Of a stretch of 64,000 nt of DNA, positions 50,200 to 59,090 are shown piece by piece. Position 1 is the stretch's first letter. Every line of letters begins with the position of its first letter. The notes below the pieces were generated by a model. It saw nothing but the letters and a program-made list of their open reading frames with translations. It made no database searches and was not told where the DNA came from. The translations under genes were made by a program, and so were the position numbers. This stretch comes from Streptomyces sp. SS1-1 (GTDB lineage: Bacteria; Actinomycetota; Actinomycetes; Streptomycetales; Streptomycetaceae). Location: NCBI RefSeq assembly GCF_008973465.1, contig NZ_WBXN01000004.1, positions 6,302,501-6,366,500 of the forward strand. The letters run 5' to 3'.

Positions 50200-50907
50200 T
50201 CACCCGGGGTGCGTGAACCGGTCCACCAGCGCGTCCAGGCCGTCCGTCAGGTCGCGCGGTCCGGCCCGGTCGGCCAGGGCCGGGGTGGTGGCGCGCAGCC
50301 GCGGCAGCTCCCGCGGGTCCATGTGGTGAAGGCCGAGCCGGAACCCGGACTCGGCCTCCTCGGGGTTGTCCACCATGGCCTGGAGCTCCACCGACACATA
50401 GCCGAGAACCCAGCCCGTGAAGGCGCGGAAGAGCCGCGCGGAGCCGTCCGTGTCGAAGCCGGCCTCCTCGAACAGCCCGAGCACCCGCTCGTGGTGGCGC
50501 AGGGTCGCCCGCGGCCGCCGGGCGAGCGGCACCGCCAGCATCCGCGTGGAGAGCAGCGGCACCACCTGCGGGTGGTCCAGGCACACCGCGTACGTCGCCA
50601 GCGCCACCCGCCGCAGCTCGGCCCGCCAGTCGCCGGCCGCCTCCCCGGCGGTCAGCCGGTCCTCCAACTCCGCGTGCAGGGCCTCCACCAGACCGTCGAG
50701 GAGGGCGTCCTTGGAGGCGGCGTAGCGGTACAACGCCATGGCCTCGACGCCGAGTTCGGCGCCGAGCCGCCGCATGCTCAGGGCCGACAGGCCCTCCCGG
50801 TCGACCAGCCGCAGGGCCGCGCCGAGAACGCGCTCGCGGTTGAGCCGCCCGTAGCGGCCCCGGTCGCTGGCGCGCCGCGCCGGTCCCGGTCCGGGCTCCT
50901 TCGCCAT
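50200..50907 (-). CDS. TetR-family regulator
   Basis: A 235-aa repressor. The N-terminal helix-turn-helix is LSMRRLGAELGVEAMALYRYAASKDALL, and the C-terminal domain resembles TetR_C (HPQVVPLLSTRMLA). ATG 50907 has GAGGAGGT upstream. It is divergent from the GH15 gene; an operator-like 13-mer in the gap recurs before galE. Confidence 0.88.
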   Translation of the reverse strand: MAKEPGPGPARRASDRGRYGRLNRERVLGAALRLVDREGLSALSMRRLGAELGVEAMALYRYAASKDALLDGLVEALHAELEDRLTAGEAAGDWRAELRRVALATYAVCLDHPQVVPLLSTRMLAVPLARRPRATLRHHERVLGLFEEAGFDTDGSARLFRAFTGWVLGYVSVELQAMVDNPEEAESGFRLGLHHMDPRELPRLRATTPALADRAGPRDLTDGLDALVDRFTHPG

Positions 50908-51019
50908 CGCCGACCTCCTCGTCGTCGCACCGCGCGACCCCACGGTTACGGGGTAAACGTACGCGCATCGGCGCGACCGGGCCCGGTTGCCGGGTGCGAT
51001 CGGCCGCGTAACATGTACA

Positions 51020-51032
51020 TATACGTCGTAAA
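51020..51032. promoter_or_regulatory. 13-bp operator-like element shared with the galE promoter region
   Basis: TATACGTCGTAAA lies between the TetR gene and the GH15 gene. It contains TACG-T-CGTA dyad symmetry, and a related GACGTAAAC follows at 51038. The identical 13-mer, inverted, occurs at 53902-53914 upstream of galE. Confidence 0.5.
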
Positions 51033-51065
51033 CGGGTGACGTAAACCCATGGACGAGTGACCGTC

Positions 51066-52844
51066 ATGAGCGCACCCATCGAGGACTACGCCCTGATCAG
51101 CGATCTGGAGACAGCGGCGCTCGTCGGCCTGGACGGCTCCGTCGACTGGCTGTGCCTGCCCCGGTTCGACTCGCCCGCCTCCCTGGCCGCCCTCCTGGGC
51201 ACCCGGGACAACGGCTCCTGGCGGCTCGCCCCGCCCGGCGCCACCCGCTGCACGCGCCGGACCTACCGGCCCGACACCCTGCTGCTCCAGTCGTGGTGGA
51301 CGACCCCCACGGGCACCGTGCGGGTCACCGACTTCATGCCGCCCCGCACCCGGCTGCCCTGTGTCGTCCGGCTCGTCGAGGGGATCTCCGGGACCGTCAC
51401 CCTCCGCAGCGAGCTGCGGCTGCGGTTCCACCAGGGCCGGGTCGTGCCCTGGATCCGTGCCGTCGAGGGCTGCGCGGTGGCGATCGCGGGCCCGGACGCC
51501 GTCTGGCTCGGCACCGACCCGCCCGCCGAGCCGTCCGGCGCCGACGACCGCACGGTCCACGACGTCACGGTCACCGCCGGCCGGCGCGTCGCCCTCACCC
51601 TCGTCTGGTCGCCGTCCCACCGGCCGGGACCGCCCGAGCCGCTGGCCGTCCCGGCGGAGACGCTGCTCAAGGAGACCGCCGGCTTCTGGCGGCGCTGGAC
51701 CGCCCAGTGCCGCTACGAAGGCCCCTGGCGGGACGCCGTCGTACGGTCCCTGATCACCCTGAAGGCCCTCATCTACGCGCCCACCGGCGGTGTCGTCGCC
51801 GCCCCCACGACGTCCCTGCCCGGCCGCATCGGCGGCGACCTCAACTGGGACTACCGGTACTGCTGGCTGCGGGACTCCGCCATGACCCTGTCCTGCCTGC
51901 TGCGCAACGGCTACCGGGAGGAGGCCACGGCGTGGGTGGACTGGCTGGTACGGGCCGTCGCGGGCGACCCGGCCGACCTGCAGACCGTGTACGGCGTGGG
52001 CGGCCAGCGCCTGCTGCCCGAGACCGAGGCGCCCTGGCTGCCCGGCTACGAGGGCTCACAACCCGTCCGGTTCGGCAACTCCGCCGCCGGGCAGTACCAG
52101 TTGGACGTCTACGGGGAAGTCCTCGACGCGCTGTGCCTGTCCCTGCGGGCCGGTATCGACCTGCCCGCCCATGTCTGGAGCCTGGTCGAGGCCCTGATGG
52201 GGCATCTGCAGCGGCACTGGCGCGAACCCGACCAGGGGCTGTGGGAACTGCGCGGCCCCCGGCGCCAGTTCACCCACTCAAAGGTCATGACCTGGGTGGC
52301 CGCCGACCGCGCCCTGCGGATGGGCCGCCTCCTCGGCCGCGACGGCGCCCGCGGACGCTGGCGGGCCCTGCGCGACCAGGTGCACCGCGAGGTCTGCCGC
52401 GAGGGCTGGGACCCCGCACGGCACACCTTCACCCAGTCCTACGGCTCCGACGCCCTGGACGCCTCCGCGCTGCTGATCCCCCGGCTCGGCTTCCTGCCCG
52501 CCGCGGACGGACGGGTGCGCGGCACGGTCGACGCCCTGCGCGCCCTCGGCCACGGCGGCTTCGTACGCCGCTACACACCCGGCCCGGACACCGGGCAGGG
52601 CACCGAGGGCACCTTCGTGGCCTGCTCCCTCTGGTACGCCGACGCCCTCGCCGCGACCGGCCGGACCGGACAGGCCCGCGAGGCGTTCGAGCGGGTCCTC
52701 GCCATCCGCAACGACGTCGGTCTGCTCGCCGAGCAGTGGGACCCGGACGCGGGCCGCCAACTCGGCAACGCGCCCCAGGCGTTCAGTCACATCGCCCTGG
52801 TGGAGACGGCGTCCGCCCTGTCTCCCCGTACCCGTACGGATTGA
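51066..52844 (+). CDS. glycoside hydrolase family 15 protein (glucoamylase/trehalase-like)
   Basis: A 592-aa cytosolic enzyme, no signal peptide. An N-terminal beta-sandwich (IEDYALISDLETAALVGLDG) precedes an (alpha/alpha)6 barrel from about residue 220. Catalytic acid/base candidates are the Glu of GLWELRG and of TEGTF. Actinobacterial members include trehalases and glucoamylases. ATG 51066 with GGACGAG 8 nt upstream is preferred to GTG 51057. Its last 62 nt overlap the 3' end of galE on the other strand. Confidence 0.9.
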   Translation: MSAPIEDYALISDLETAALVGLDGSVDWLCLPRFDSPASLAALLGTRDNGSWRLAPPGATRCTRRTYRPDTLLLQSWWTTPTGTVRVTDFMPPRTRLPCVVRLVEGISGTVTLRSELRLRFHQGRVVPWIRAVEGCAVAIAGPDAVWLGTDPPAEPSGADDRTVHDVTVTAGRRVALTLVWSPSHRPGPPEPLAVPAETLLKETAGFWRRWTAQCRYEGPWRDAVVRSLITLKALIYAPTGGVVAAPTTSLPGRIGGDLNWDYRYCWLRDSAMTLSCLLRNGYREEATAWVDWLVRAVAGDPADLQTVYGVGGQRLLPETEAPWLPGYEGSQPVRFGNSAAGQYQLDVYGEVLDALCLSLRAGIDLPAHVWSLVEALMGHLQRHWREPDQGLWELRGPRRQFTHSKVMTWVAADRALRMGRLLGRDGARGRWRALRDQVHREVCREGWDPARHTFTQSYGSDALDASALLIPRLGFLPAADGRVRGTVDALRALGHGGFVRRYTPGPDTGQGTEGTFVACSLWYADALAATGRTGQAREAFERVLAIRNDVGLLAEQWDPDAGRQLGNAPQAFSHIALVETASALSPRTRTD

Positions 52845-53865
52845 GCTGCTGGAACCGCCAGGCGTCCCGGCACATGTCGTTCAGGTCGCGGGTCGGCCGC
52901 CAGCCCCACGCACGTGTCACCGCTCCGGCGTCCGCGACGAGTTCGGCCACGTCGCCGGGGCGGCGGGGCACGACCTCGTACGGCACGCGCCAGCCCGTCG
53001 CCCGGGAGAACGCGGCGAGGACCTCCAGGACCGAACGGCCCTCGCCCAGGCCCAGGTTGAACACGTGCATCCCCGGCGCGTCGCCGAGGTGGTCCAGCGC
53101 CAGCCGGTACGCGCCGACCGCGTCCATGATGTGCAGGTAGTCGCGGACCGTCGTCCCGTCACGGGTCGGATAGTCGTCGCCGAAGACCGGCAGCGACTCC
53201 CGACGGCCGCCGGCCACCCGGGCGAGCGACGGCAGGAGGTTGTCCGGCTCACCGGGCGGGCCGGCGCCCAGCAGACCGCTGGGGTGGGCGCCCGCCGGAT
53301 TGGCGTACCGCAGGCACAGCACCGTGTAGTCGGGCCGCCGGCGGCACACGTCGGCGAGGATCTGCTCGCACGCCCACTTGGAGGCGGCGTAGGGATTCGC
53401 CGGGCGGACCGGCGTCGACTCGTCCAGCGGACCGGGGCCGGCCTCGCCGTAGACCGCGCACGAGGAGGAGAAGACCAGGTGGCGCACCCCGTGGTCGTCC
53501 ATCGCCTGCAGCAGGGACGTCGTCGCGCCCACGTTGCTGTCGTAGTACTCCACGGGCCTGCGCGTCGACGCGCTCACCGAGCGCAGCCCCGCGCAGTGCA
53601 CCACGGCGTCCACGGTGTGCCGGTCGAACACCGCCGACAGGGCCCTGCGGTCCCGGACGTCCAGCTCGTACACGGCGCCCACGAACCGGCCGGCGATCCG
53701 CTCCAGACGCTGCAGGACCCGCGGGCTGCTGTGCGAGTAGTCGTCGACCACGATCACCTCGTAGCCGTGGTCGAGCAGATCGACACAGGCGTGGCTGCCG
53801 AGGAACCCCGCACCGCCGGTGACGAGGACCGTCGACGGTGTACTCACCGGCTCGCCGCGCGTCAT
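52783..53865 (-). CDS. galE: UDP-glucose 4-epimerase GalE
   Basis: A 360-aa extended SDR with NAD loop VTGGAGFLGS (about residues 13-22), catalytic Ser in SSSCAVYGE and Tyr-Lys in NPYAASKWACEQ. The tail follows the GalE pattern (LGLGEGRSVLEV, RRPGDVAELVAD). It interconverts UDP-glucose and UDP-galactose. ATG 53865 has GGGAG upstream. It converges with and overlaps the GH15 gene. The operator-like 13-mer in its promoter region suggests joint control with GH15. Confidence 0.9.
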   Translation of the reverse strand: MTRGEPVSTPSTVLVTGGAGFLGSHACVDLLDHGYEVIVVDDYSHSSPRVLQRLERIAGRFVGAVYELDVRDRRALSAVFDRHTVDAVVHCAGLRSVSASTRRPVEYYDSNVGATTSLLQAMDDHGVRHLVFSSSCAVYGEAGPGPLDESTPVRPANPYAASKWACEQILADVCRRRPDYTVLCLRYANPAGAHPSGLLGAGPPGEPDNLLPSLARVAGGRRESLPVFGDDYPTRDGTTVRDYLHIMDAVGAYRLALDHLGDAPGMHVFNLGLGEGRSVLEVLAAFSRATGWRVPYEVVPRRPGDVAELVADAGAVTRAWGWRPTRDLNDMCRDAWRFQQLNPYGYGETGRTPSPPGRCD

Positions 53866-53901
53866 GGGCAGCCGCTCCCGGATCGGTCACAACGCCGTAC
53901 A

Positions 53902-53914
53902 TTTACGACGTATA
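53902..53914. promoter_or_regulatory. second copy of the 13-bp element, before galE
   Basis: TTTACGACGTATA is the exact reverse complement of 51020-51032 and lies 37 nt upstream of the galE start. Flanking GTAC and GTATAC extend partial dyad symmetry. Confidence 0.5.
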
Positions 53915-53965
53915 CCTCCGACTATGCGCCTCGCGCGCGGCAGCGTCAAACGAACCGGCGCCCCC

Positions 53966-54502
53966 TCAGACCACGCATCCCACATGCGCGAGCGCCTGCT
54001 TCAGCAGCACCCCGTGCCCGCCCGGCATCTCGCTCTGCACCGCCGGCGACAGGGCCTCCTGAGGGCTGAACCAGACCAGGTCGAGGGCGTCCTGCCGGGG
54101 CCGGCAGTCGCCGCTGACCGGGACGACGTACGCGAGGGACACCGCGTGCTGACGCGGGTCGTGGTACGGCGTGATGCCCTGCGTCGGGAAGTACTCGGCC
54201 ACGGTGAAGGGCTGCAGCGAGGTCGGCACCCGGGGCAGCGCCACCGGGCCGAGGTCCTTCTCGAGGTGCCGCAGCAGCGCGTCGCGCACCCGCTCGTGGT
54301 GCAGCACGCGGCCGGAGACCAGGGTCCGGCTGACCGTTCCGTCGGGTCCGATGCGCAGCAGCAGCCCGATGCTGGTGACCTCGCCGCTGTCGTCGACGCG
54401 CACGGGCACCGCCTCGACGTACAGGATCGGCATGCGGGCGCGCGCCTGCTCCAGGTCGTCCGTGGACAGCCAGCCGGGCGTGGTTTCGGTCATGTCAGAC
54501 AT
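53966..54502 (-). CDS. NUDIX-hydrolase-like protein (DUF4916-type)
   Basis: A 178-aa protein starting MSDMTETTPGWLSTDDL. The NUDIX fold is suggested by strands LYVEAVPVRVDD and VSLAYVVPVSGD, but a complete GX5EX7REUXEEXGU box is not present, so hydrolase activity is doubtful. ATG 54502 is chosen because -10-like TATGAT ends 6 nt upstream; ATG 54493 is in frame. It follows the amidohydrolase gene by 7 nt and may also be read from that transcript. Confidence 0.75.
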   Translation of the reverse strand: MSDMTETTPGWLSTDDLEQARARMPILYVEAVPVRVDDSGEVTSIGLLLRIGPDGTVSRTLVSGRVLHHERVRDALLRHLEKDLGPVALPRVPTSLQPFTVAEYFPTQGITPYHDPRQHAVSLAYVVPVSGDCRPRQDALDLVWFSPQEALSPAVQSEMPGGHGVLLKQALAHVGCVV

Positions 54503-54508
54503 TGCTTG

Positions 54509-54514
54509 ATCATA
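54509..54514 (-). promoter_or_regulatory. -10 hexamer TATGAT, probable leaderless start of the NUDIX-like gene
   Basis: On the minus strand, TATGAT is followed by 6 nt and ATG 54502. It overlaps the stop codon of the amidohydrolase gene. No Shine-Dalgarno is present at the usual distance. Confidence 0.45.
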
Positions 54515-55706
54515 CTTTCCGGGAGTGCGGACGCTCGGTCGTGGTCGGGTCGGCGGACGGGTCCGCGGATGGTTCCGCGGGGGAGAGACCGTACAGGCGG
54601 CGGGCGTTGTCGCCGGCCGTCCACGCGGCGATGCGCAGCGCGTCCGGCAGGCTCAGGTCGTCGTCGTCCACCCGCTCCTGGAGCAGTTCCCCGAGACCCC
54701 GGCGGTACGCCAGGGCGCCCAGGGCGTGGAACTCGGCCAGGCCGTAGGCGTCGGAGCTGTACAGCAGCTTGCGGAACGGGGTGATCTCCAGGGCCTCCTC
54801 GAGCACCGCCCGCGCCCGGGCCGGGCCCACATGGTGCAGCGCCAGCCCCACGTCCAGGTACACATGGTCGAAGACCACGGCGAGGTGGGCGGCCTCGCGC
54901 TGGTACGGCCAGCAGTGCAGGAGCAGCACCGGGATCGTGCCCCTGATCAGCCGCAGCCAGTCGGTCAGCAGGACCGGGTTCGCCCGGTGCAGCCGCAGGT
55001 CGCCGTCGCCGAACCCGGTGTGCAGCTGCAGCGGCAGACCGAGATCGACCGCCGTCCACAGCAGATGCCGGGTCAGCACCCGGTCGGACAGCCGGCCGCC
55101 GTCCGCCAGCCACTGCCGGGCCGACGCCGTGACCAGCGCGTCCGTGGGGCGCGCCGGATCCAGGTGGAAGCCGGTGCGGTACGCGGCCACCGACTTCACG
55201 GCGACGACGCCGGGCCGGCGCACGGCCTCCTCGACGGCCGTCCGGAACGCCTCGGCGTACGCGTCCGCCTCCACCCCCGAGGCCGCGACGGACTCGGCGA
55301 CCGCCTCCAGACGGACGACCTCGTGGGCGGTCGCCCCGGCCGCCTCGGCGAGCTCCGCCGGAGTGGTGAGCGGCACCGGTGTGTGGCCGGTGTCCACACA
55401 GAGCGCCGCCACACCCGCCGCCCGCAGGAACCGCCGGTCCACCTCCCGCACGCCCAGCTCGGCGCGCCGCGCCACATAGACGTCGGCCGGGGCGTGGCGG
55501 GGCAGACCGAGCAGGGGTGCGCAGTCCCGGCGTACGGCCACCCCCACCGGGGTGTCGAAGGGGGACCAGCCGGGGCCGGGCTCGCCCTCGGTGAGCAGGG
55601 ACTCGAAGCCGGCGCGGTCCAGATCCGCGGTGACCACCCCGTGGCAGTGGTGGTCGACCAGCGGCAGCTCCGCGAGGGCCTCGTGGACCGGCCCGGTGCC
55701 GTCCAT
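54510..55706 (-). CDS. amidohydrolase (FluG N-terminal-domain-like)
   Basis: A 398-aa TIM-barrel amidohydrolase. The first metal motif is LVDHHCHG (His-x-His type), further ligands lie in LQLHTGFGDGD and LLLHCWPY, and the final Asp in LLYSSDAYG. ATG 55706 starts 1 nt after the stop of the glutamine synthetase-like gene, so the two are co-translated. The pair matches the two halves of FluG/NodGS fusion proteins. A role with a glutamyl or amide compound is an inference. Confidence 0.86.
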   Translation of the reverse strand: MDGTGPVHEALAELPLVDHHCHGVVTADLDRAGFESLLTEGEPGPGWSPFDTPVGVAVRRDCAPLLGLPRHAPADVYVARRAELGVREVDRRFLRAAGVAALCVDTGHTPVPLTTPAELAEAAGATAHEVVRLEAVAESVAASGVEADAYAEAFRTAVEEAVRRPGVVAVKSVAAYRTGFHLDPARPTDALVTASARQWLADGGRLSDRVLTRHLLWTAVDLGLPLQLHTGFGDGDLRLHRANPVLLTDWLRLIRGTIPVLLLHCWPYQREAAHLAVVFDHVYLDVGLALHHVGPARARAVLEEALEITPFRKLLYSSDAYGLAEFHALGALAYRRGLGELLQERVDDDDLSLPDALRIAAWTAGDNARRLYGLSPAEPSADPSADPTTTERPHSRKV

Positions 55707-55707
55707 G

Positions 55708-57111
55708 TCAGTACACCCACCGGTAGGCCGCGGCGACCCCGTCGTCGTCCAGCCCCGCGACCCGGGCGGCCTCGCCCTCCCGTACGGCGGTCACGGCGTC
55801 GGCGAGGACCGGTCCGAGCGCGGCGCGCAGCACCTCGTCCCCGCGGAACGCCGCGACGGCCTCGCTCAGCGAGGCGGGCAGCCGGCGCACCCCGAGCGCC
55901 GCCGCCTCCCGTTCGTCCAGGTGCGCAGGATCCCCGGTGATCTCCGCGGGCAGCCGCGCGTCCGACGCCATCCCGTCCAGACCGGCGGCGATGAGGCAGC
56001 CCAGGGCGAGATACGGGTTGGCGGCCAGGTCGACCGGTTTGACCTCGATGTTGGCGGTCCGCTCGCGTCCGCCGGTCGTGCCGGTCACCAGCCGCAGCCC
56101 GGCCTCCCGGGTCTCGTGGCCCCACGCCGTGAACACCCCGGCCCACTGCGACGGCCTCAGCCGCAGATAGCTCGCCGGGCTCGGCGCGGTCACCGCGGTG
56201 AGGGCCGGGAGCCGGCGGAGCACGCCGGCCGCGAAGGACTCGGCCGCGGGGCGCAGGCCGTACCGGCGTGCGCCGCCCGCGTGCAGGTTGACGCCGTCGC
56301 GCCAGACGGAGAGATGGACATGGCCGCCGTTGCCGACGCCCCGCCCGAGCAGCGCGGGTGCGAAGGACACCGCGAGCCCGTGGCGCCTGGCCACCGCGCG
56401 GACCGTCTGCCGCACCAGCACGCTCTGGTCGGCCGCGGCGACCGGGTCCAGCGCGGCCACCGACAGCTCGAACTGCCCGGCCGCGTACTCGGGGTGGAAC
56501 TGCTCGGCCTCGACGCCCTGCCGGGCCAGCGCCGCGAGCAGCTCCGCCGCGCAGTCGCTCAGCTCCACCTGCCGTGTGGCGCCGTACGCGGGAGCCGTGG
56601 TCGCGGGCACGAAGGCCCCGTCGGCGCCCGGCGGTCGGGCGAAGGCCCACTCGATCTCGATGCTCGCGCGGAACGTCACGCCGTGCCGCTCGGCGGCCTC
56701 GCGGACCGTGCGCCGCAGGAACGTGCGGGCGCACGCCGGATGCGGCGCGCCCTCCTGGGCCGTCCGGTCGACCGGCGCCCAGGCCCAGCCGGGCTGGGCG
56801 GCGAGCTCCACCAGGGCCGTCAGGTCCGGGTAGAGGCGCAGATCGCCGTCCGGGGAGCCGAGGACGTCGGTGGTCACGATGGAGTCGTCCGCGAGGAAGG
56901 TGTCGAACACCGGGGACATGCCGACGCCCCAGGCCGCCGCCGAGGGCAGCTTGGCGGTCGGGACCGTCTTCACCCGGCCGATCCCGGCCGTGTCCACGTA
57001 CGCCAGCACGATCCCGTGCACACCCCGCCCGGCCAGCTCGCCGCCGAGCGTGGTGGCCCGTTCGACCTCCCCGGGACGCCCTCCCGGGACGGGGTCGGCA
57101 AGGGTGGTCAT
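55708..57111 (-). CDS. glutamine synthetase family protein (gamma-glutamyl ligase-like)
   Basis: A 467-aa GS-fold enzyme, probably ligating glutamate to an amine or acting on a related acid. Metal-site motifs are visible: ASIEIEW (Glu-x-Glu), EYAAGQFELS, and NGGHVHLSV. The final motif IEVKPVDLAANPYLALG has Lys where classical GS has Arg, so it is not an ordinary glutamine synthetase. ATG 57111 has GAGGAG upstream. It is tightly coupled to the amidohydrolase gene. Confidence 0.87.
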   Translation of the reverse strand: MTTLADPVPGGRPGEVERATTLGGELAGRGVHGIVLAYVDTAGIGRVKTVPTAKLPSAAAWGVGMSPVFDTFLADDSIVTTDVLGSPDGDLRLYPDLTALVELAAQPGWAWAPVDRTAQEGAPHPACARTFLRRTVREAAERHGVTFRASIEIEWAFARPPGADGAFVPATTAPAYGATRQVELSDCAAELLAALARQGVEAEQFHPEYAAGQFELSVAALDPVAAADQSVLVRQTVRAVARRHGLAVSFAPALLGRGVGNGGHVHLSVWRDGVNLHAGGARRYGLRPAAESFAAGVLRRLPALTAVTAPSPASYLRLRPSQWAGVFTAWGHETREAGLRLVTGTTGGRERTANIEVKPVDLAANPYLALGCLIAAGLDGMASDARLPAEITGDPAHLDEREAAALGVRRLPASLSEAVAAFRGDEVLRAALGPVLADAVTAVREGEAARVAGLDDDGVAAAYRWVY

Positions 57112-57161
57112 ACGGTCTCCTCGACGAGCTCGGCCGCCGGGCGGGCGGTGCGTGGGGGGCG

Positions 57162-57971
57162 TCAGGGCTTCACGGCCACCGCGCCGTACTGCGGCACCGG
57201 GGCGGGGGAGCCGTCGGCCCGCCACTGGGCGCAGGAGACCATGCCCGGCTCCAGCAGCTCCAGGCCCTCGAAGAAGGCGGCGATGTCCTCGCCGCCGCGG
57301 GCGGTGATCGGCGGGGTGGCGTTCTCGTTCCAGAACCTCATCGCCGGGATCTGGCCCTCGCCGCCGAGCTCCGCGTCGAAGGTGGGGTGCGTGAGCACCA
57401 GCAGGCTGCCGGAGGGGGTGGCGGCCATGACGCGCCGCACGATGTCCCGGGCCTGGTCGTAGTCCAGTACGAAGTTGAGGATGCCCAGCATCATCACGGC
57501 GACCGGCCGGCCGAAGTCCAGTGTCCGCGAGGCCCGTTCGACGATGGCGTCCGGGTCGTGCACGTCGGCGTCGATGTACGCGGTGACGCCGTCCCTCGTG
57601 CCGGTCAGCAGGGTCCGGGCGTGCACCAGCACGATCGGGTCGTTGTCGACGTACACGATCCGGGATTCGGGCGCTATGCGCTGGGCGATCTCGTGGGTGT
57701 TGTCGGCCGTCGGCAGCCCGGTGCCGATGTCGAGGAACTGCCGTACGCCGCGCTCCTCGGCCACGAAGCGCACCGCCCGGCCGAGGAAGTCGCGGTCCGC
57801 GCGCGCGATGTCACGGATGACCGGGAACATCCCGGCCACGTGCTCGCCCACCTGCTGGTCGACCTCGTAGTTGTCCTTGCCGCCGATCCAGTAGTTCCAC
57901 ACGCGCGCGTTGTGCGCCACACCGGTGTTCAGCCTCGCCGACCCGTCCGACGGGGTGTGGCCATCGCTCAC
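57162..57971 (-). CDS. SAM-dependent methyltransferase (DUF574 family)
   Basis: A 269-aa protein of a family abundant in Streptomyces. Hallmarks are RVWNYWIGGKDNY near the start, the SAM loop FLDIGTGLPTADNTHEIAQ, and YVDNDPIVLVHAR. The GTG 57971 start has GGAAGGGAC upstream; a GTG further upstream at 57995 is in frame. It lies 50 nt before the glutamine synthetase-like gene on the same strand and may share its transcript. Substrate unknown. Confidence 0.88.
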   Translation of the reverse strand: MSDGHTPSDGSARLNTGVAHNARVWNYWIGGKDNYEVDQQVGEHVAGMFPVIRDIARADRDFLGRAVRFVAEERGVRQFLDIGTGLPTADNTHEIAQRIAPESRIVYVDNDPIVLVHARTLLTGTRDGVTAYIDADVHDPDAIVERASRTLDFGRPVAVMMLGILNFVLDYDQARDIVRRVMAATPSGSLLVLTHPTFDAELGGEGQIPAMRFWNENATPPITARGGEDIAAFFEGLELLEPGMVSCAQWRADGSPAPVPQYGAVAVKP

Positions 57972-58104
57972 GACTCGTCCCTTCCTCGCACGCACGACCG
58001 AAACCGGCCATCACCGCCATTGTGCCGCCCCGTTGATCACGTTGTCCCGGGAATCGGCACAGCCGGTACGGTCGTCGGCGTGCGGACGGCGCGCCGCCCG
58101 AGCG

Positions 58105-58986
58105 TCAGTCGAACTGGCTGGGCGAGGCCGCCGGGGACTTGCCGGCCAGGACGTCCTGGAGCCGCTGGGTGCCGAGCTTCACCGCCGACACCACCGAGTC
58201 GTGCTCGTCGCCGTCGAGACCGCCCGCCGTGACGGTGATCGCGTTGTCGCCCACCCGGACCGCGGCCACGTCCAGGGTCAGCGTCGCCTCCGTGCCGTCG
58301 ACGGGGCCGCTCACCGAGATCCGCACGGCCTCACGGGCGTCGCCCACCGAGGGCACATCGGTCCGGGTGACCTGGACGGTCCGCTTCTCGCCGTCCTCGG
58401 TCATCGTGAACTGGCCGCACTCCTGGGGGAGTTTCGCCATCCACTCCAGGGAGTCCTGGACGTTCGTCCGGTCGTACGCGGCGACCTGATACAGCAGCCG
58501 CGAGTCGTCCTGCGTGAAGCCGCGCAGCGCGTTGGCCCCGGACGGCTTGCCCAGCAGGTCGTCGTCGAACAGGGAGTCCATCAGCCGCTGGCAGTCGGCC
58601 GCGTCGGTCTTGGCGGACAGGAAGTCGGAGACGTCGACCTTGCCGATCAGCAGACCGTCGTGCCAGTTCTCCGCCTCGGTGTCCTTCACCTGAGTCCAGT
58701 CGTCCTCGATGTCCGCCGCCGTGATCAGCGCGGTCTCGGCGCCCGACTCGGACAGGGTGCCCGACGGCGATCCGGTGGGGGAGCCGGTCGGTGAACCGGT
58801 GGGGGAGCCGGTGGGCGATCCCGTCGGGGACTCCGTCTGCTGCCGGGCCGCCGCGGGCGACGCGCTGACGCCGGAGGCCCCGGTGTCCCGGCCCCCTTCC
58901 TGGGCGCAGGCGGCGGTGGCGAGCAGGGTGCCCGCCGTCAGGGCCGTGGACAGGACGCGGGCGAGCCGGACGGTGCGACGGGTCAT
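58105..58986 (-). CDS. predicted lipoprotein with a repeat linker
   Basis: A 293-aa exported protein. The signal peptide is LSTALTAGTLLATAAC with Cys27 as the lipidation site. A Ser-Pro-Thr-Gly repeat linker (about residues 50-75) joins the anchor to a soluble domain with strands such as DDWTQVKDTEAENW and SRLLYQVAAYDRT. The domain resembles actinobacterial sensor-domain lipoproteins, but I cannot name it. ATG start; no operon partner is evident. Confidence 0.82.
   Translation of the reverse strand: MTRRTVRLARVLSTALTAGTLLATAACAQEGGRDTGASGVSASPAAARQQTESPTGSPTGSPTGSPTGSPTGSPSGTLSESGAETALITAADIEDDWTQVKDTEAENWHDGLLIGKVDVSDFLSAKTDAADCQRLMDSLFDDDLLGKPSGANALRGFTQDDSRLLYQVAAYDRTNVQDSLEWMAKLPQECGQFTMTEDGEKRTVQVTRTDVPSVGDAREAVRISVSGPVDGTEATLTLDVAAVRVGDNAITVTAGGLDGDEHDSVVSAVKLGTQRLQDVLAGKSPAASPSQFD
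58766..58837 (-). repeat. six 12-bp tandem units in the lipoprotein gene
   Basis: Units based on GGGGAGCCGGTG (plus strand) repeat six times with small changes and encode the Ser-Pro-Thr-Gly linker. The number of units may vary between strains. Confidence 0.85.
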
Positions 58987-59090
58987 CGGGAGAGCCTCCT
59001 GGAGAAGGGACGCGTGTCCCGTTCAGCCCATCACCGGCCCCCCGGCCCCACCATCGGCCACGGCCCGATCGGGTGACCGGCGCGGCTCGC

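Noticed and set aside
55552..57462. Plus-strand frame opposite the glutamine synthetase-like gene
   Set aside because: Shadow frame; the minus-strand protein has intact GS motifs.
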